A DNA stretch of 64,000 nt from Prinia subflava (Eukaryota > Chordata > Aves > Passeriformes > Cisticolidae). Positions 61,056-64,000 of this stretch are shown one piece after another (positions within the stretch are counted from its first letter, which is position 1; each line of letters begins with the position of its first letter). Both the position numbers and the translations under genes were made by a program. Location of the stretch: contig NC_086253.1 in the NCBI RefSeq assembly GCF_021018805.1, positions 36,395,583 through 36,459,582 on the forward strand, in the 5' to 3' direction. The notes beneath the pieces were generated by a model. The model saw nothing but the letters and a program-made list of their open reading frames with translations, ran no database searches and was not told where the DNA came from.

Positions 61056-64000
61056 TATTTTATATAATCCTAGGGAAAGGGGAATAGGTAGAGAGAGGAA
61101 GTGAAAAACAGGCTGCGCCTAATTTCTCTAGTTTTGCTTCCTTGTACCCTCAGGTTTTGCTTGATGTATGCTAAAGGAAATAAACAAAAGCACACATTGT
61201 AGTTTTTACTGAAGGTTGGCAATGACTGAATATCATCATCTTTCGTACAAAGAATTTCATTAATTTGGTCAAACTCCTCTAAACTTTAGATGTTCCGAAA
61301 CCTTAGTGTATTGGCATCGATTTTCTTCCAGCAGAATATTAGTATCATGAAAGATGACAAAGGGAGATGGACAGAAGAGAAGAAAGTCTGATGGAGCCTT
61401 TGACCTGAAGTGATATCTGCTTATGATAGTCTGTGTTCAGCCTTTGCTTTAAAGACAAAATGTGAGAGAAAAACCCTATATGGCCAAACTCTTGTCCTGT
61501 CTGGATTTAAAAGGAGATACCTATGGACGTGTTTTACTCTTTAAAACAAGAGAAAGACCTTTCACCTTTTGTCAATTGAGTGAAAACAACATGGAGGATG
61601 TGAAACTAAAGCTAAAAAGGTTTTGGCAAAAATTTGCAGGAACAGTTATGGGAAAAAGAAGGATGCAATATGAACTTTTCCAAAGTGACTACAGAGGTTT
61701 TTAAATGTTGCTTCATTAAGCCGTTAGAAGAGTATCAGTAAAAAGCACTATCTACAAGAGACTGTTTTATCTTTAATGATATTTATTTTGCAATCATAAA
61801 ATTATGACATATGATAAGCTTTTGTCTACATAAGCTGATAGCATCTTTCTCATCTCAAAATAGGTGTTCATTGTTTTAACTTCCTACGGGGAAATGGCAT
61901 TTCCTTACCTTGGCATGCTATATTTCATGATGTAACAATCCATCTCATTCCACTTATTATCTAATAATTGTTATCTAATTATCCTCATCTCATCAAATTA
62001 TCTAATTTTCCTCATCTACCAAAAATTAGCCTGAAAATGTGATAAAAAAATAAGCTTTCATAGTCACTGGATACTACTTAGCCACAAAGCTCACATAGCC
62101 TAGAGGAGGTCACTGGCAGACACATGGTCTCTAATAAAGCAAGAGATACACCATCTCAGCTCTCAAGGAGAACCACAACAATTTAAGGAACCAGATTTGA
62201 GGCTGATGCGAAAAGAATGATATTAGGTTTTTGTAGTACATTGGAAGTAAACATTTTGCTTCAGAGATACTGATGTAAAGATTTCAGTTTCAAGCAGAAG
62301 CAGCTTTATAAGTAGAAAAGAGAATGCTGGGGAAAAAACATCTGCTTTCTATTGATTCAGTAATACAGATTTTATATATATTTTTTTTTTAATATGTACA
62401 TATATATACATATCTTCCCCTTTCCTCTGAAGAAGGAAAAAATAATAGGCCTTTACACATTGCTGAAACTCTTAAAAAAATCGTGGAACTCAGTATACTT
62501 AGATTCTTATGGCTAGACGTGTCATGGTTAGATGTTCAAGTGTCCACAGAGTTGAGGCTTTTCCCACAGATGAATCTACTCATGGGTCTCACTAACCTTA
62601 TACCACAGCATTTTACTCAGGAAGCATCACCCATACCCCAAGTTTCAGGTTAATTTTCAGGAATCTGTATGAACTTAATAGCCTTGAGGCTTCTATTAGT
62701 CTTTCAAAAGTAGTTGAAATAAGTCAACTGATTCATTTTTTTTCAGAAAAATAGAGCATGTTTGACTGGATTTTTTTTTTATGCGGAGTATGAAATAACA
62801 AAAAAGATGCTGCTGGCATGATTACTTTTTGATTAGAATAGAAAACAATAATAAAATGAGATACATTGCTCCTTTTTAGTTCAATTTTGAAAGTAGACAC
62901 TTATTTTAAATTAACCAAATATAATTTTGCATTTCAAACATAAAAAACTATTTTTTTCTCCAGAAATTAAAGAATTTATCAGCTGAAAGGACCATTAGAA
63001 TGGTGAATTTAAACACTCCTTAATAAATAAGATAATAGATAAAACAATGGATAAAACAAGTTTTCGAGCAGAAAACTGAAAGGCAAAAGTAGGAGCAAAG
63101 AATTTCCTAACATGGAAATTGGCCTTTTTTGTGCTTTAAACAAATTAGAAAGCTCAAAAATAATCACTGCTGACAGCATATAAAGTATTTTAGAAAAGTA
63201 TTCTCCTAAATCTTCACTATTTATATTTAATTAAGTCGAGATAATTTCTGCAGTTCTTGCCTACCCAAAGCAAAGTCTGTCTGACATGATAGGAAACATC
63301 TGATGAAATCTTTCCTTTGTAATGAATGTCAACATGTAACTATAATTTAATACAGGACACTTGACAAGAGAAGGGCTCTATTTAAATAACCTGAACAAAC
63401 TTTGATACAGTAAAGTAATATATGACTTGTGCAGAACTAAAAATTATATATGTTTTTTTATTTGTTCCTAGGGTAGGGGTTCAAACTGTCTAAAATTGTT
63501 AATCTAAATGTTGAACTGGAATGCTCTCACATCTTCCCACATGATTCCTAATTTACATCAAGGCTGGAGAGTATTTCCAGCTGTTATTGATATGTTAATA
63601 GGGCCACTGTGAACGCGTATCATTTTTTAGAGCTATACATATAAAAACAAGTATGAGTAGTATTTGCAAGATAATTTCATCCAGCTCTGCAGTGACTTTT
63701 TTTTTTTTTTGCTTTGAAAGTTGTACTCAATTTCCATTCTTCTTACTAACAATGAAATTAAGTAACATTAGGTATGCCAGTGGTACCCTACTAATATTTG
63801 CTTAAATACACACACTTGGATTACAAGGGTGGGAAAGTGCTGTGGAAGAGTTTCTAATCATCTGTATACATACATAGCAGGTATGAAGTCTCAATCACTC
63901 ATCTTGCCACTTAAAATCATTTTCTTTATCTTCTTTCCCTGGCTCATGCAACGGTCTCCCAGAGGGGGAAGTAAAACACAGTGCTGCCAGAATGCTGGAG
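60846..64000. other. 3' flanking DNA to window end, no gene called
   Basis: AT-rich sequence with a 26-base T run (61025-61050) and further T or A runs. An ORF at 61462-61704 (80 codons, K/R-rich) has a plausible composition ('NNMEDVKLKLKRFWQKFAG') but no recognised family, splice sites or conserved domain. Nothing further was recognised. Confidence 0.65.
61025..61050 (+). repeat. Poly(T) tract
   Basis: Twenty-six uninterrupted T, then an AT-rich stretch. It could be the tail of a minus-strand retrotransposed sequence, but none is recognisable to its right. Confidence 0.92.

Noticed and set aside
1..64000. Search for CRISPR arrays, operons, tRNA or rRNA genes
   Set aside because: None seen; the sequence is eukaryotic and the repeats present are microsatellites and CR1 LINEs.

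Overview
This is vertebrate, almost certainly avian, nuclear DNA. It is AT-rich, has almost no dense protein-coding sequence, and carries several copies of CR1-type LINEs, which dominate bird and other sauropsid genomes. The CR1 3' ends have the usual 'attctatgattc' style. No SINE was recognised. The one certain gene is VEGFC (vascular endothelial growth factor C) on the + strand. Its exons 2 to 7 lie at 18308-36000. Exon 1, with the signal peptide, is not in the window and must lie upstream of base 1.

Layout. Bases 1-18307 are the 3' part of VEGFC intron 1. They hold an old CR1 with a nested CR1 fragment (about 120-1446), an A-rich tract, a 172-bp-period duplication (8934-9269) and two minus-strand CR1 copies near 15 kb and 16.8 kb. 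Bases 18308-36000 hold six coding exons of 214, 191, 152, 110, 331 and 115 bp, all with GT-AG borders and matching phases. They join into 370 codons plus a stop. Added to the 49 codons of exon 1 in the human gene, that gives 419 residues, the human VEGF-C length. The 3' UTR runs to a poly(A) signal at 36383-36388. The remaining 27.6 kb is 3' flanking DNA in which no gene could be recognised. It contains three more CR1 copies, a 669-bp GGGAA pentanucleotide array, a 22-bp perfect-type hairpin, an AT-rich inverted repeat and several short palindromes. Three small reading frames (55273, 57691 and 61462) look somewhat coding-like but could not be identified.

How it works together. The exons encode, in order, the N-terminal propeptide, the VEGF homology domain (exons 3-4), the C-terminal processing site R-R-S, and the cysteine-rich tail of repeated CX10CXCXC units (exons 5-7). 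This is the full architecture of a secreted lymphangiogenic factor that is activated by proteolysis. Processing sites, glycosylation sequons and cysteines are preserved, so the gene appears intact and functional.

No new multi-gene system was found. The most notable non-genic signals are the (AAGGG)n-type array with its internal 10-bp variant unit, the hairpin at 48099-48149, and the unidentified ORF at 55273. No database search or alignment was run; family assignments come from recognition of the sequence.
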